DNA from: Steinernema hermaphroditum
Lineage: Eukaryota > Nematoda > Chromadorea > Rhabditida > Steinernematidae
Length of the DNA stretch: 58,563 nt
Reading direction: 5' to 3'
NCBI GenBank assembly: GCA_030435675.1
Contig: JAUCMV010000015.1
Span: forward strand, 1 to 58,563
The position numbers and the translations under genes were made by a program. A model generated the notes under the pieces. The model did not search any database, was not told the DNA's origin, and was given only the letters and a program-made list of their open reading frames with translations. This document shows, in pieces, positions 36,981 to 51,123 of the stretch; position 1 is the stretch's first letter; each line of letters opens with the position of its first letter.

Positions 36981-37487
36981 TTGGAGCGGAGGGGTCAGAT
37001 GCATAACTCTTTGTATGAGCAAGGGCCCTGCTGTCTCGAATTGAAAGTTTTGCAGGAAACTAAGATAGTCCACAGTAAATCCAACGAGAGTAGGCGCGTT
37101 CGATCAGGCTCGTGCAGTTCTACAAGATCCAATCATAAAAATGCTATGGTACTTTGGAGCAGGAGGGTCAGATGCAGAGCTCTTGGTGTGAGCAAGGGCC
37201 CTGCTGTCTCGAATTGAAAGTTTTGCAGGAAACTAAGATAGTCCACAGTAATCCCAACGGGAATAGGCGCGTTCGATCAGGCTCGTGCAGTTCTACAAGA
37301 TCCAATCATAAAAATTGGAGCGGAGGGGTCAGATGCATAACTCTTTGTATGAGCAAGGGCCCTGCTGTCTCGAATTGAAAGTTTTGCAGGAAACTAAGAT
37401 AGTCCACAGTAAATCCAACGAGAGTAGGCGCGTTCGATCAGGCTCGTGCAGTTCTACAAGATCCAGTCATAAAAATGCTATGGTACT
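36820..37487 (+). repeat. Dimeric higher-order repeat, 334 bp x 2
   Basis: The pair S-P short beta (161 bp) plus H (173 bp) occurs at 36820-37153 and 37154-37487. The two copies differ in the H tail (aagatccaat versus aagatccagt). It is the shortest higher-order period seen. Confidence 0.82.
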
Positions 37488-39193
37488 TTGGAGCAGGAGG
37501 GTCAGATGCAGAACTCTTTGTATGAACAAGGCCCTATCTGTCTCGAATTGAAAGTTTTGCAGGAAACTAAGATAGTCCACAGTAAATCCAACGGGAATAG
37601 GCGCGTTCGATCAGGCTCGTGCAGTTCTACAAGATCCAATCATAAAAATTGGAGCGGAGGGGTCAGATGCATAACTCTTTGTATGAGCAAGGGCCCTGCT
37701 GTCTCGAATTGAAAGTTTTGCAGGAAACTAAGATAGTCCACAGTAAATCCAACGAGAGTAGGCGCGTTCGATCAGGCTGGTGCAGTTCTACAAGATCCAG
37801 TCATAAAAATGCTATGGTACTTTGGAGCAGGAGGGTCAGATGCAGAACTCTTTGTATGAACAAGGCCCTATCTGTCTCGAATTGAAAGTTTTGCAGGAAA
37901 CTAAGATAGTCCACAGTAAATCCAACGAGAGTAGGCGCGTTCGATCAGGCTCGTGCAGTTCTACAAGATCCAGTCATAAAAATGCTATGGTACTTTGGAG
38001 CAGGAGGGTCAGATGCAGAGCTCTTGGTGTGAGCAAGGGCCCTGCTGTCTCGAATTGAAAGTTTTGCAGGAAACTAAGATAGTCCACAGTAATCCCAACG
38101 GGAATAGGCGCGTTCGATCAGGCTCGTGCAGTTCTACAAGATCCAGTCATAAAAATGCTATGGTACTTTGGAGCAGGAGGGTCAGATGCAGAACTCTTTG
38201 TATGAACAAGGCCCTATCTGTCTCGAATTGAAAGTTTTGCAGGAAACTAAGATAGTCCACAGTAAATCCAACGAGAGTAGGCGCGTTCGATCAGGCTCGT
38301 GCAGTTCTACAAGATCCAATCATAAAAATGCTATGGTACTTTGGAGCAGGAGGGTCACATGCAGAACTCTTTGTATGAACAAGGCCCTATCTGTCTCGAA
38401 TTGAAAGTTTTGCAGGAAACTAAGATAGTCCACAGTAAATCCAACGGGAATAGGCGCGTTCGATCAGGCTCGTGCAGTTCTACTAGATCCAATCATAAAA
38501 ATGCTATGGTACTTTGGAGCAGGAGGGTCACATGCAGAGCTCTTGGTGTGAGCAAGGGCCCTGCTGTCTCGAATTGAAAGTTTTGCAGGAAAGTAAGATA
38601 GTCCACAGTAAATCCAACGAGAGTAGGCGCGTTCGATCAGGCTCGTGCAGTTCTACAAGATCCAATCATAAAAATGCTATGGTACTTTGGAGCGGAGGGG
38701 TCAGATGCATAACTCTTTGTATGAGCAAGGGCCCTGCTGTCTCGAATTGAAAGTTTTGCAGGAAACTAAGATAGTCCACAGTAAATCCAACGAGAGTAGG
38801 CGCGTTCGATCAGGCTCGTGCAGTTCTACAAGATCCAATCATAAAAATGCTATGGTACTTTGGAGCAGGAGGGTCAGATGCAGAGCTCTTGGTGTGAGCA
38901 AGGGCCCTGCTGTCTCGAATTGAAAGTTTTGCAGGAAACTAAGATAGTCCACAGTAATCCCAACGGGAATAGGCGCGTTCGATCAGGCTCGTGCAGTTCT
39001 ACAAGATCCAATCATAAAAATTGGAGCGGAGGGGTCAGATGCATAACTCTTTGTATGAGCAAGGGCCCTGCTGTCTCGAATTGAAAGTTTTGCAGGAAAC
39101 TAAGATAGTCCACAGTAAATCCAACGAGAGTAGGCGCGTTCGATCAGGCTCGTGCAGTTCTACAAGATCCAATCATAAAAATGCTATGGTACT

Positions 39194-42100
39194 TTGGAGC
39201 AGGAGGGTCAGATGCAGAGCTCTTGGTGTGAGCAAGGGCCCTGCTGTCTCGAATTGAAAGTTTTGCAGGAAACTAAGATAGTCCACAGTAATCCCAACGG
39301 GAATAGGCGCGTTCGATCAGGCTCGTGCAGTTCTACAAGATCCAGTCATAAAAATGCTATGGTACTTTGGAGCAGGAGGGTCAGATGCAGAACTCTTTGT
39401 ATGAACAAGGTCCTATCTGTCTCGAATCGAAAGTTTTGCAGGAAACTAAGATAGTCCACAGTAAATCCAACGAGAGTAGGCGCGTTCGATCAGGCTCGTG
39501 CAGTTCTACAAGATCCAGTCATAAAAATGCTATGGTACTTTGGAGCAGGAGGGTCAGATGCAGAACTCTTTGTATGAACAAGGCCCTATCTGTCTCGAAT
39601 TGAAAGTTTTGCAGGAAACTAAGATAGTCCACAGTAAATCCAACGAGAGTAGGCGCGTTCGATCAGGCTCGTGCAGTTCTACACGATCCAATCATAAAAA
39701 TTGGAGCGGAGCGGTCAGATGCATAACTCTTTGTATGAGCAAGGGCCCTGCTGTCTCGAATTGAAAGTTTTGCAGGAAACTAAGATAGTCCACAGTAATC
39801 CCAACGGGAATAGGCGCGTTCGATCAGGCTCGTGCAGTTCTACAAGATCCAATCATAAAAATGCTATGGTACTTTGGAGCAGGAGGGTCAGATGCAGAGC
39901 TCTTGGTGTGAGCAAGGGCCCTGCTGTCTCGAATTGAAAGTTTTGCAGGAAACTAAGATAGTCCACAGTAATCCCAACGGGAATAGGCGCGTTCGATCAG
40001 GCTCGTGCAGTTCTACAAGATCCAATCATAAAAATGCTATGGTACTTTGGAGCAGGAGGGGTCAGATGCATAACTCTTTGTATGAGCAAGGGCCCTGCTG
40101 TCTCGAATTGAAAGTTTTGCAGGAAACTAAGATAGTCCACAGTAAATCCAACGAGAGTAGGCGCGTTCGATCAGGCTCGTGCAGTTCTACAAGATCCAAT
40201 CATAAAAATGCTATGGTACTTTGGAGCAGGAGGGTCAGATGCAGAGCTCTTGGTGTGAGCAAGGGCCCTGCTGTCTCGAATTGAAAGTTTTGCAGGAAAC
40301 TAAGATAGTCCACAGTAATCCCAACGGGAATAGGCGCGTTCGATCAGGCTCGTGCAGTTCTACAAGATCCAGTCATAAAAATGCTATGGTACTTTGGAGC
40401 AGGAGGGTCAGATGCAGAACTCTTTGTATGAACAAGGTCCTATCTGTCTCGAATCGAAAGTTTTGCAGGAAACTAAGATAGTCCACAGTAAATCCAACGA
40501 GAGTAGGCGCGTTCGATCAGGCTCGTGCAGTTCTACAAGATCCAATCATAAAAATGCTATGGTACTTTGGAGCAGGAGGGTCAGATGCAGAGCTCTTGGT
40601 GTGAGCAAGGGCCCTGCTGTCTCGAATTGAAAGTTTTGCAGGAAACTAAGATAGTCCACAGTAAATCCAACGAGAGTAGGCGCGTTCGATCAGGCTCGTG
40701 CAGTTCTACAAGATCCAGTCATAAAAATGCTATGGTACTTTGGAGCAGGAGGGTCAGATGCAGAACTCTTTGTATGAACAAGGTCCTATCTGTCTCGAAT
40801 CGAAAGTTTTGCAGGAAACTAAGATAGTCCACAGTAAATCCAACGAGAGTAGGCGCGTTCGATCAGGCTCGTGCAGTTCTACAAGATCCAATCATAAAAA
40901 TGCTATGGTACTTTGGAGCAGGAGGGTCAGATGCAGAGCTCTTGGTGTGAGCAAGGGCCCTGCTGTCTCGAATTGAAAGTTTTGCAGGAAACTAAGATAG
41001 TCCACAGTAATCCCAACGGGAATAGGCGCGTTCGATCAGGCTCGTGCAGTTCTACAAGATCCAATCATAAAAATGCTATGGTACTTTGGAGCAGGAGGGG
41101 TCAGATGCATAACTCTTTGTATGAGCAAGGGCCCTGCTGTCTCGAATTGAAAGTTTTGCAGGAAAGTAAGATAGTCCACAGTAAATCCAACGAGAGTAGG
41201 CGCGTTCGATCAGGCTCGTGCAGTTCTACAAGATCCAATCATAAAAATGCTATGGTACTTTGGAGCAGGAGGGGTCAGATGCATAACTCTTTGTATGAGC
41301 AAGGGCCCTGCTGTCTCGAATTGAAAGTTTTGCAGGAAACTAAGATAGTCCACAGTAAATCCAACGAGAGTAGGCGCGTTCGATCAGGCTCGTGCAGTTC
41401 TACAAGATCCAATCATAAAAATGCTATGGTACTTTGGAGCAGGAGGGTCAGATGCAGAGCTCTTGGTGTGAGCAAGGGCCCTGCTGTCTCGAATTGAAAG
41501 TTTTGCAGGAAACTAAGATAGTCCACAGTAATCCCAACGGGAATAGGCGCGTTCGATCAGGCTCGTGCAGTTCTACAAGATCCAATCATAAAAATGCTAT
41601 GGTACTTTGGAGCGGAGGGGTCAGATGCATAACTCTTTGTATGAGCAAGGGCCCTGCTGTCTCGAATTGAAAGTTTTGCAGGAAACTAAGATAGTCCACA
41701 GTAAATCCAACGAGAGTAGGCGCGTTCGATCAGGCTCGTGCAGTTCTACAAGATCCAATCATAAAAATGCTATGGTACTTTGGAGCAGGAGGGTCAGATG
41801 CAGAGCTCTTGGTGTGAGCAAGGGCCCTGCTGTCTCGAATTGAAAGTTTTGCAGGAAACTAAGATAGTCCACAGTAATCCCAACGGGAATAGGCGCGTTC
41901 GATCAGGCTCGTGCAGTTCTACAAGATCCAGTCATAAAAATGCTATGGTACTTTGGAGCAGGAGGGTCAGATGCAGAACTCTTTGTATGAACAAGGTCCT
42001 ATCTGTCTCGAATCGAAAGTTTTGCAGGAAACTAAGATAGTCCACAGTAAATCCAACGAGAGTAGGCGCGTTCGATCAGGCTCGTGCAGTTCTACAAGAT

Positions 42101-42620
42101 CCAGTCATAAAAATGCTATGGTACTTTGGAGCAGGAGGGTCAGATGCAGAACTCTTTGTATGAACAAGGCCCTATCTGTCTCGAATTGAAAGTTTTGCAG
42201 GAAACTAAGATAGTCCACAGTAAATCCAACGAGAGTAGGCGCGTTCGATCAGGCTCGTGCAGTTCTACACGATCCAATCATAAAAATTGGAGCGGAGCGG
42301 TCAGATGCATAACTCTTTGTATGAGCAAGGGCCCTGCTGTCTCGAATTGAAAGTTTTGCAGGAAACTAAGATAGTCCACAGTAATCCCAACGGGAATAGG
42401 CGCGTTCGATCAGGCTCGTGCAGTTCTACAAGATCCAATCATAAAAATGCTATGGTACTTTGGAGCAGGAGGGTCAGATGCAGAGCTCTTGGTGTGAGCA
42501 AGGGCCCTGCTGTCTCGAATTGAAAGTTTTGCAGGAAACTAAGATAGTCCACAGTAATCCCAACGGGAATAGGCGCGTTCGATCAGGCTCGTGCAGTTCT
42601 ACAAGATCCAATCATAAAAA
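39194..42620 (+). repeat. 15-mer offset repeat, 2586 bp
   Basis: The order S-P, N-IS, N short alpha, H-P, S-P at 39194-40046 recurs at 41780-42620, an offset of 2586 bp (15 monomers with one 161-bp and three 174-bp units). Between them lie H monomers entered through ggagcaggaggggtcag (near 40059, 41091 and 41264). These units are one base longer than standard, and frames run through them at 40913-41497. Confidence 0.8.
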
Positions 42621-45600
42621 TTGGAGCGGAGGGGTCAGATGCATAACACTTTGTATGAGCAAGGGCCCTGCTGTCTCGAATTGAAAGTTTTGCAGGAAAC
42701 TAAGATAGTCCACAGTAAATCCAACGAGAGTAGGCGCGTTCGATCAGGCTCGTGCAGTTCTACAAGATCCAATCATAAAAATGCTATGGTACTTTGGAGC
42801 AGGAGGGTCAGATGCAGAGCTCTTGGTGTGAGCAAGGGCCCTGCTGTCTCGAATTGAAAGTTTTGCAGGAAACTAAGATAGTCCACAGTAATCCCAACGG
42901 GAATAGGCGCGTTCGATCAGGCTCGTGCAGTTCTACAAGATCCAGTCATAAAAATGCTATGGTACTTTGGAGCAGGAGGGTCAGATGCAGAACTCTTTGT
43001 ATGAACAAGGTCCTATCTGTCTCGAATCGAAAGTTTTGCAGGAAACTAAGATAGTCCACAGTAAATCCAACGAGAGTAGGCGCGTTCGATCAGGCTCGTG
43101 CAGTTCTACAAGATCCAATCATAAAAATGCTATGGTACTTTGGAGCAGGAGGGTCAGATGCAGAGCTCTTGGTGTGAGCAAGGGCCCTGCTGTCTCGAAT
43201 TGAAAGTTTTGCAGGAAACTAAGATAGTCCACAGTAAATCCAACGAGAGTAGGCGCGTTCGATCAGGCTCGTGCAGTTCTACAAGATCCAATCATAAAAA
43301 TGCTATGGTACTTTGGAGCAGGAGGGTCAGATGCAGAGCTCTTGGTGTGAGCAAGGGCCCTGCTGTCTCGAATTGAAAGTTTTGCAGGAAACTAAGATAG
43401 TCCACAGTAATCCCAACGGGAATAGGCGCGTTCGATCAGGCTCGTGCAGTTCTACAAGATCCAGTCATAAAAATGCTATGGTACTTTGGAGCAGGAGGGT
43501 CAGATGCAGAACTCTTTGTATGAACAAGGTCCTATCTGTCTCGAATCGAAAGTTTTGCAGGAAACTAAGATAGTCCACAGTAAATCCAACGAGAGTAGGC
43601 GCGTTCGATCAGGCTCGTGCAGTTCTACACGATCCAATCATAAAAATTGGAGCGGAGCGGTCAGATGCATAACTCTTTGTATGAGCAAGGGCCCTGCTGT
43701 CTCGAATTGAAAGTTTTGCAGGAAACTAAGATAGTCCACAGTAATCCCAACGGGAATAGGCGCGTTCGATCAGGCTCGTGCAGTTCTACAAGATCCAATC
43801 ATAAAAATGCTATGGTACTTTGGAGCAGGAGGGTCAGATGCAGAGCTCTTGGTGTGAGCAAGGGCCCTGCTGTCTCGAATTGAAAGTTTTGCAGGAAACT
43901 AAGATAGTCCACAGTAATCCCAACGGGAATAGGCGCGTTCGATCAGGCTCGTGCAGTTCTACAAGATCCAATCATAAAAATTGGAGCGGAGGGGTCAGAT
44001 GCATAACACTTTGTATGAGCAAGGGCCCTGCTGTCTCGAATTGAAAGTTTTGCAGGAAACTAAGATAGTCCACAGTAAATCCAACGAGAGTAGGCGCGTT
44101 CGATCAGGCTCGTGCAGTTCTACAAGATCCAATCATAAAAATGCTATGGTACTTTGGAGCAGGAGGGTCAGATGCAGAGCTCTTGGTGTGAGCAAGGGCC
44201 CTGCTGTCTCGAATTGAAAGTTTTGCAGGAAACTAAGATAGTCCACAGTAATCCCAACGGGAATAGGCGCGTTCGATCAGGCTCGTGCAGTTCTACAAGA
44301 TCCAGTCATAAAAATGCTATGGTACTTTGGAGCAGGAGGGTCAGATGCAGAACTCTTTGTATGAACAAGGTCCTATCTGTCTCGAATCGAAAGTTTTGCA
44401 GGAAACTAAGATAGTCCACAGTAAATCCAACGAGAGTAGGCGCGTTCGATCAGGCTCGTGCAGTTCTACAAGATCCAATCATAAGAATGCTATGGTACTT
44501 TGGAGCAGGAGGTTCAGATGCAGAGCTCTTGGTGTGAGCAAGGGCCCTGCTGTCTCGAATTGAAAGTTTTGCAGGAAACTAAGATAGTCCACAGTAAATC
44601 CAACGAGAGTAGGCGCGTTCGATCAGGCTCGTGCAGTTCTACAAGATCCAATCATAAAAATGCTATGGTACTTTGGAGCAGGAGGGTCAGATGCAGAGCT
44701 CTTGGTGTGAGCAAGGGCCCTGCTGTCTCGAATTGAAAGTTTTGCAGGAAACTAAGATAGTCCACAGTAATCCCAACGGGAATAGGCGCGTTCGATCAGG
44801 CTCGTGCAGTTCTACAAGATCCAGTCATAAAAATGCTATGGTACTTTGGAGCAGGAGGGTCAGATGCAGAACTCTTTGTATGAACAAGGTCCTATCTGTC
44901 TCGAATCGAAAGTTTTGCAGGAAACTAAGATAGTCCACAGTAAATCCAACGAGAGTAGGCGCGTTCGATCAGGCTCGTGCAGTTCTACACGATCCAATCA
45001 TAAAAATTGGAGCGGAGCGGTCAGATGCATAACTCTTTGTATGAGCAAGGGCCCTGCTGTCTCGAATTGAAAGTTTTGCAGGAAACTAAGATAGTCCACA
45101 GTAAATCCAACGAGAGTAGGCGCGTTCGATCAGGCTCGTGCAGTTCTACAAGATCCAGTCATAAAAATGCTATGGTACTTTGGAGCAGGAGGGTCAGATG
45201 CAGAACTCTTTGTATGAACAAGGTCCTATCTGTCTCGAATCGAAAGTTTTGCAGGAAACTAAGATAGTCCACAGCAAATCCAACGAGAGTAGGCGCGTTC
45301 GATCAGGCTCGTGCAGTTCTACAAGATCCAGTCATAAAAATGCTATGGTACTTTGGAGCAGGAGGGTCAGATGCAGAACTCTTTGTATGAACAAGGCCCT
45401 ATCTGTCTCGAATTGAAAGTTTTGCAGGAAACTAAGATAGTCCACAGTAAATCCAACGAGAGTAGGCGCGTTCGATCAGGCTCGTGCAGTTCTACACGAT
45501 CCAATCATAAAAAATTGGAGCGGAGCGGTCAGATGCAGAACTCTTTGTATGAACAAGGCCCTATCTGTCTCGAATTGAAAGTTTTGCAGGAAACTAAGAT

Positions 45601-48600
45601 AGTCCACAGTAATCCCAACGGGAATAGGCGCGTTCGATCAGGCTCGTGCAGTTCTACAAGATCCAATCATAAAAATTGGAGCTGGGAGGGGTCAGATGCA
45701 TAACACTTTGTATGAGCAAGGGCCCTGCTGTCTCGAATTGAAAGTTTTGCAGGAAACTAAGATAGTCCACAGTAAATCCAACGAGAGTAGGCGCGTTCGA
45801 TCAGGCTCGTGCAGTTCTACAAGATCCAATCATAAAAATGCTATGGTACTTTGGAGCAGGAGGGTCAGATGCAGAGCTCTTGGTGTGAGCAAGGGCCCTG
45901 CTGTCTCGAATTGAAAGTTTTGCAGGAAACTAAGATAGTCCACAGTAATCCCAACGGGAATAGGCGCGTTCGATCAGGCTCGTGCAGTTCTACAAGATCC
46001 AGTCATAAAAATGCTATGGTACTTTGGAGCAGGAGGGTCAGATGCAGAACTCTTTGTATGAACAAGGTCCTATCTGTCTCGAATCGAAAGTTTTGCAGGA
46101 AACTAAGATAGTCCACAGTAAATCCAACGAGAGTAGGCGCGTTCGATCAGGCTCGTGCAGTTCTACAAGATCCAATCATAAAAATGCTATGGTACTTTGG
46201 AGCAGGAGGGTCAGATGCAGAGCTCTTGGTGTGAGCAAGGGCCCTGCTGTCTCGAATTGAAAGTTTTGCAGGAAACTAAGATAGTCCACAGTAATCCCAA
46301 CGGGAATAGGCGCGTTCGATCAGGCTCGTGCAGTTCTACAAGATCCAGTCATAAAAATGCTATGGTACTTTGGAGCAGGAGGGTCAGATGCAGAACTCTT
46401 TGTATGAACAAGGTCCTATCTGTCTCGAATCGAAAGTTTTGCAGGAAACTAAGATAGTCCACAGTAAATCCAACGAGAGTAGGCGCGTTCGATCAGGCTC
46501 GTGCAGTTCTACACGATCCAATCATAAAATTTGGAGCGGAGCGGTCAGATGCATAACTCTTTGTATGAGCAAGGGCCCTGCTGTCTCGAATTGAAAGTTT
46601 TGCAGGAAACTAAGATAGTCCACAGTAAATCCAACGAGAGTAGGCGCGTTCGATCAGGCTCGTGCAGTTCTACAAGATCCAGTCATAAAAATGCTATGGT
46701 ACTTTGGAGCAGGAGGGTCAGATGCAGAACTCTTTGTATGAACAAGGTCCTATCTGTCTCGAATCGAAAGTTTTGCAGGAAACTAAGATAGTCCACAGCA
46801 AATCCAACGAGAGTAGGCGCGTTCGATCAGGCTCGTGCAGTTCTACAAGATCCAGTCATAAAAATGCTATGGTACTTTGGAGCAGGAGGGTCAGATGCAG
46901 AACTCTTTGTATGAACAAGGCCCTATCTGTCTCGAATTGAAAGTTTTGCAGGAAACTAAGATAGTCCACAGTAAATCCAACGAGAGTAGGCGCGTTCGAT
47001 CAGGCTCGTGCAGTTCTACACGATCCAATCATAAAAATTGGAGCGGAGCGGTCAGATGCAGAACTCTTTGTATGAACAAGGCCCTATCTGTCTCGAATTG
47101 AAAGTTTTGCAGGAAACTAAGATAGTCCACAGTAATCCCAACGGGAATAGGCGCGTTCGATCAGGCTCGTGCAGTTCTACAAGATCCAATCATAAAAATT
47201 GGAGCGGAGGGGTCAGATGCATAACACTTTGTATGAGCAAGGGCCCTGCTGTCTCGAATTGAAAGTTTTGCAGGAAACTAAGATAGTCCACAGTAAATCC
47301 AACGAGAGTAGGCGCGTTCGATCAGGCTCGTGCAGTTCTACAAGATCCAATCATAAAAATGCTATGGTACTTTGGAGCAGGAGGGTCAGATGCAGAGCTC
47401 TTGGTGTGAGCAAGGGCCCTGCTGTCTCGAATTGAAAGTTTTGCAGGAAACTAAGATAGTCCACAGTAATCCCAACGGGAATAGGCGCGTTCGATCAGGC
47501 TCGTGCAGTTCTACAAGATCCAGTCATAAAAATGCTATGGTACTTTGGAGCAGGAGGGTCAGATGCAGAACTCTTTGTATGAACAAGGTCCTATCTGTCT
47601 CGAATCGAAAGTTTTGCAGGAAACTAAGATAGTCCACAGTAAATCCAACGAGAGTAGGCGCGTTCGATCAGGCTCGTGCAGTTCTACAAGATCCAATCAT
47701 AAAAATGCTATGGTACTTTGGAGCAGGAGGGTCAGATGCAGAGCTCTTGGTGTGAGCAAGGGCCCTGCTGTCTCGAATTGAAAGTTTTGCAGGAAACTAA
47801 GATAGTCCACAGTAAATCCAACGAGAGTAGGCGCGTTCGATCAGGCTCGTGCAGTTCTACAAGATCCAATCATAAAAATGCTATGGTACTTTGGAGCAGG
47901 AGGGTCAGATGCAGAGCTCTTGGTGTGAGCAAGGGCCCTGCTGTCTCGAATTGAAAGTTTTGCAGGAAACTAAGATAGTCCACAGTAATCCCAACGGGAA
48001 TAGGCGCGTTCGATCAGGCTCGTGCAGTTCTACAAGATCCAGTCATAAAAATGCTATGGTACTTTGGAGCAGGAGGGTCAGATGCAGAACTCTTTGTATG
48101 AACAAGGTCCTATCTGTCTCGAATCGAAAGTTTTGCAGGAAACTAAGATAGTCCACAGTAAATCCAACGAGAGTAGGCGCGTTCGATCAGGCTCGTGCAG
48201 TTCTACACGATCCAATCATAAAAATTGGAGCGGAGCGGTCAGATGCATAACTCTTTGTATGAGCAAGGGCCCTGCTGTCTCGAATTGAAAGTTTTGCAGG
48301 AAACTAAGATAGTCCACAGTAAATCCAACGAGAGTAGGCGCGTTCGATCAGGCTCGTGCAGTTCTACAAGATCCAGTCATAAAAATGCTATGGTACTTTG
48401 GAGCAGGAGGGTCAGATGCAGAACTCTTTGTATGAACAAGGCCCTATCTGTCTCGAATTGAAAGTTTTGCAGGAAACTAAGATAGTCCACAGTAAATCCA
48501 ACGAGAGTAGGCGCGTTCGATCAGGCTCGTGCAGTTCTACACGATCCAATCATAAAAATTATGGTATTGGAGCAGGAGCGGTCAGATGCAGAACTCTTTG

Positions 48601-48728
48601 TATGAACAAGGCCCTATCTGTCTCGAATTGAAAGTTTTGCAGGAAACTAAGATAGTCCACAGTAATCCCAACGGGAATAGGCGCGTTCGATCAGGCTCGT
48701 GCAGTTCTACAAGATCCAATCATAAAAA
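42621..48728 (+). repeat. T-marked higher-order modules of 8-10 monomers
   Basis: The T front (cataacactttg) first appears at 42621 and then at 43981, about 45684, 47199 and 48729. Spacing is 1360 bp (8 monomers) for the first interval and about 1.5-1.7 kb for the others. The shared core is T, S-P, N-IS, S, S-P, N-IS short alpha, H. Modules then differ by inserted N or N-IS units. The private-like cagcaaatcc in an N-IS unit is shared at 45275 and 46799. Position 44485 (A to G) and 44513 (G to T) are single-copy changes. Confidence 0.85.
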
Positions 48729-51123
48729 TTGGAGCGGAGGGGTCAGATGCATAACACTTTGTATGAGCAAGGGCCCTGCTGTCTCGAATTGAAAGTTTTG
48801 CAGGAAACTAAGATAGTCCACAGTAAATCCAACGAGAGTAGGCGCGTTCGATCAGGCTCGTGCAGTTCTACAAGATCCAATCATAAAAATGCTATGGTAC
48901 TTTGGAGCAGGAGGGTCAGATGCAGAGCTCTTGGTGTGAGCAAGGGCCCTGCTGTCTCGAATTGAAAGTTTTGCAGGAAACTAAGATAGTCCACAGTAAA
49001 TCCAACGAGAGTAGGCGCGTTCGATCAGGCTCGTGCAGTTCTACAAGATCCAATCATAAAAATGCTATGGTACGTTGGAGCAGGAGGGTCACATGCAGAA
49101 CTCTTTGTATGAACAAGGCCCTATCTGTCTCGAATTGAAAGTTTTGCAGGAAACTAAGATAGTCCACAGTAAATCCAACGGGAATAGGCGCGTTCGATCA
49201 GGCTCGTGCAGTTCTACAAGATCCAATCATAAAAATGCTATGGTACTTTGGAGCAGGAGGGTCACATGCAGAGCTCTTGGTGTGAGCAAGGGCCCTGCTG
49301 TCTCGAATTGAAAGTTTTGCAGGAAACTAAGATAGTCCACAGTAAATCCAACGAGAGTAGGCGCGTTCGATCAGGCTCGTGCAGTTCTACAAGATCCAAT
49401 CATAAAAATGCTATGGTACTTTGGAGCGGAGGGGTCAGATGCAGAACTCTTTGTATGAACAAGGCCCTATCTGTCTCGAATTGAAAGTTTTGCAGGAAAC
49501 TAAGATAGTCCACAGTAAATCCAACGAGAGTAGGCGCGTTCGATCAGGCTCGTGCAGTTCTACACGATCCAATCATAAAAATGCTATGGTACTTTGGAGC
49601 AGGAGGGTCAGATGCATAACTCTTTGTATGAGCAAGGGCCCTGCTGTCTCGAATTGAAAGTTTTGCAGGAAACTAAGATAGTCCACAGTAAATCCAACGA
49701 GAGTAGGCGCGTTCGATCAGGCTCGTGCAGTTCTACAAGATCCAATCATAAAAATGCTATGGTACTTTGGAGCAGGAGGGTCAGATGCAGAGCTCTTGGT
49801 GTGAGCAAGGGCCCTGCTGTCTCGAATTGAAAGTTTTGCAGGAAACTAAGATAGTCCACAGTAAATCCAACGAGAGTAGGCGCGTTCGATCAGGCTCGTG
49901 CAGTTCTACACGATCCAATCATAAAAATTGGAGCGGAGCGGTCAGATGCATAACTCTTTGTATGAGCAAGGGCCCTGCTGTCTCGAATTGAAAGTTTTGC
50001 AGGAAACTAAGATAGTCCACAGTAAATCCAACGAGAGTAGGCGCGTTCGATCAGGCTCGTGCAGTTCTACAAGATCCAGTCATAAAAATGCTATGGTACT
50101 TTGGAGCAGGAGGGTCAGATGCAGAACTCTTTGTATGAACAAGGCCCTATCTGTCTCGAATTGAAAGTTTTGCAGGAAACTAAGATAGTCCACAGTAAAT
50201 CCAACGAGAGTAGGCGCGTTCGATCAGGCTCGTGCAGTTCTACACGATCCAATCATAAAAATGATGGTTTGGAGCGGAGCGGTCAGATGCAGAACTCTTT
50301 GTATGAACAAGGCCCTATCTGTCTCGAATTGAAAGTTTTGCAGGAAACTAAGATAGTCCACAGTAATCCCAACGGGAATAGGCGCGTTCGATCAGGCTCG
50401 TGCAGTTCTACAAGATCCAATCATAAAAAAATTGGAGCGGAGGGGTCAGATGCATAACACTTTGTATGAGCAAGGGCCCTGCTGTCTCGAATTGAAAGTT
50501 TTGCAGGAAACTAAGATAGTCCACAGTAAATCCAACGAGAGTAGGCGCGTTCGATCAGGCTCGTGCAGTTCTACAAGATCCAATCATAAAAATGCTATGG
50601 TACTTTGGAGCAGGAGGGTCAGATGCAGAGCTCTTGGTGTGAGCAAGGGCCCTGCTGTCTCGAATTGAAAGTTTTGCAGGAAACTAAGATAGTCCACAGT
50701 AAATCCAACGAGAGTAGGCGCGTTCGATCAGGCTCGTGCAGTTCTACAAGATCCAATCATAAAAATGCTATGGTACGTTGGAGCAGGAGGGTCACATGCA
50801 GAACTCTTTGTATGAACAAGGCCCTATCTGTCTCGAATTGAAAGTTTTGCAGGAAACTAAGATAGTCCACAGTAAATCCAACGGGAATAGGCGCGTTCGA
50901 TCAGGCTCGTGCAGTTCTACAAGATCCAATCATAAAAATGCTATGGTACTTTGGAGCAGGAGGGTCACATGCAGAGCTCTTGGTGTGAGCAAGGGCCCTG
51001 CTGTCTCGAATTGAAAGTTTTGCAGGAAACTAAGATAGTCCACAGTAAATCCAACGAGAGTAGGCGCGTTCGATCAGGCTCGTGCAGTTCTACAAGATCC
51101 AATCATAAAAATGCTATGGTACT
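48225..51123 (+). repeat. Duplication of ~1.2 kb at 1703-bp offset
   Basis: The order H, N, N-P, T, S, N, S at 48225-49420 is repeated at 49928-51123, an offset of 1703 bp. Both copies share rare changes: tacgttgg (49074 and 50777) and gtcacatg in two consecutive monomers. A third tacgttgg/gtcacatg unit follows at 51469-51490, 692 bp after the second. The hinges between copies differ (48551-48590 versus 50251-50290). Confidence 0.85.

Larger units (their letters stand above)
32221..39193 (+). repeat. P-rich mixed zone with beta short monomers
   Basis: The P cassette becomes common again and beta short hinges (ggagcggaggggtc) appear together with the alpha class. Local periods are short. The clearest are the 507-bp and 334-bp repeats listed separately. 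Two adjacent monomers near 38341-38686 carry gtcacatg instead of gtcagatg. Private changes include C-to-G at 37779 and A-to-T at 38484. Confidence 0.8.
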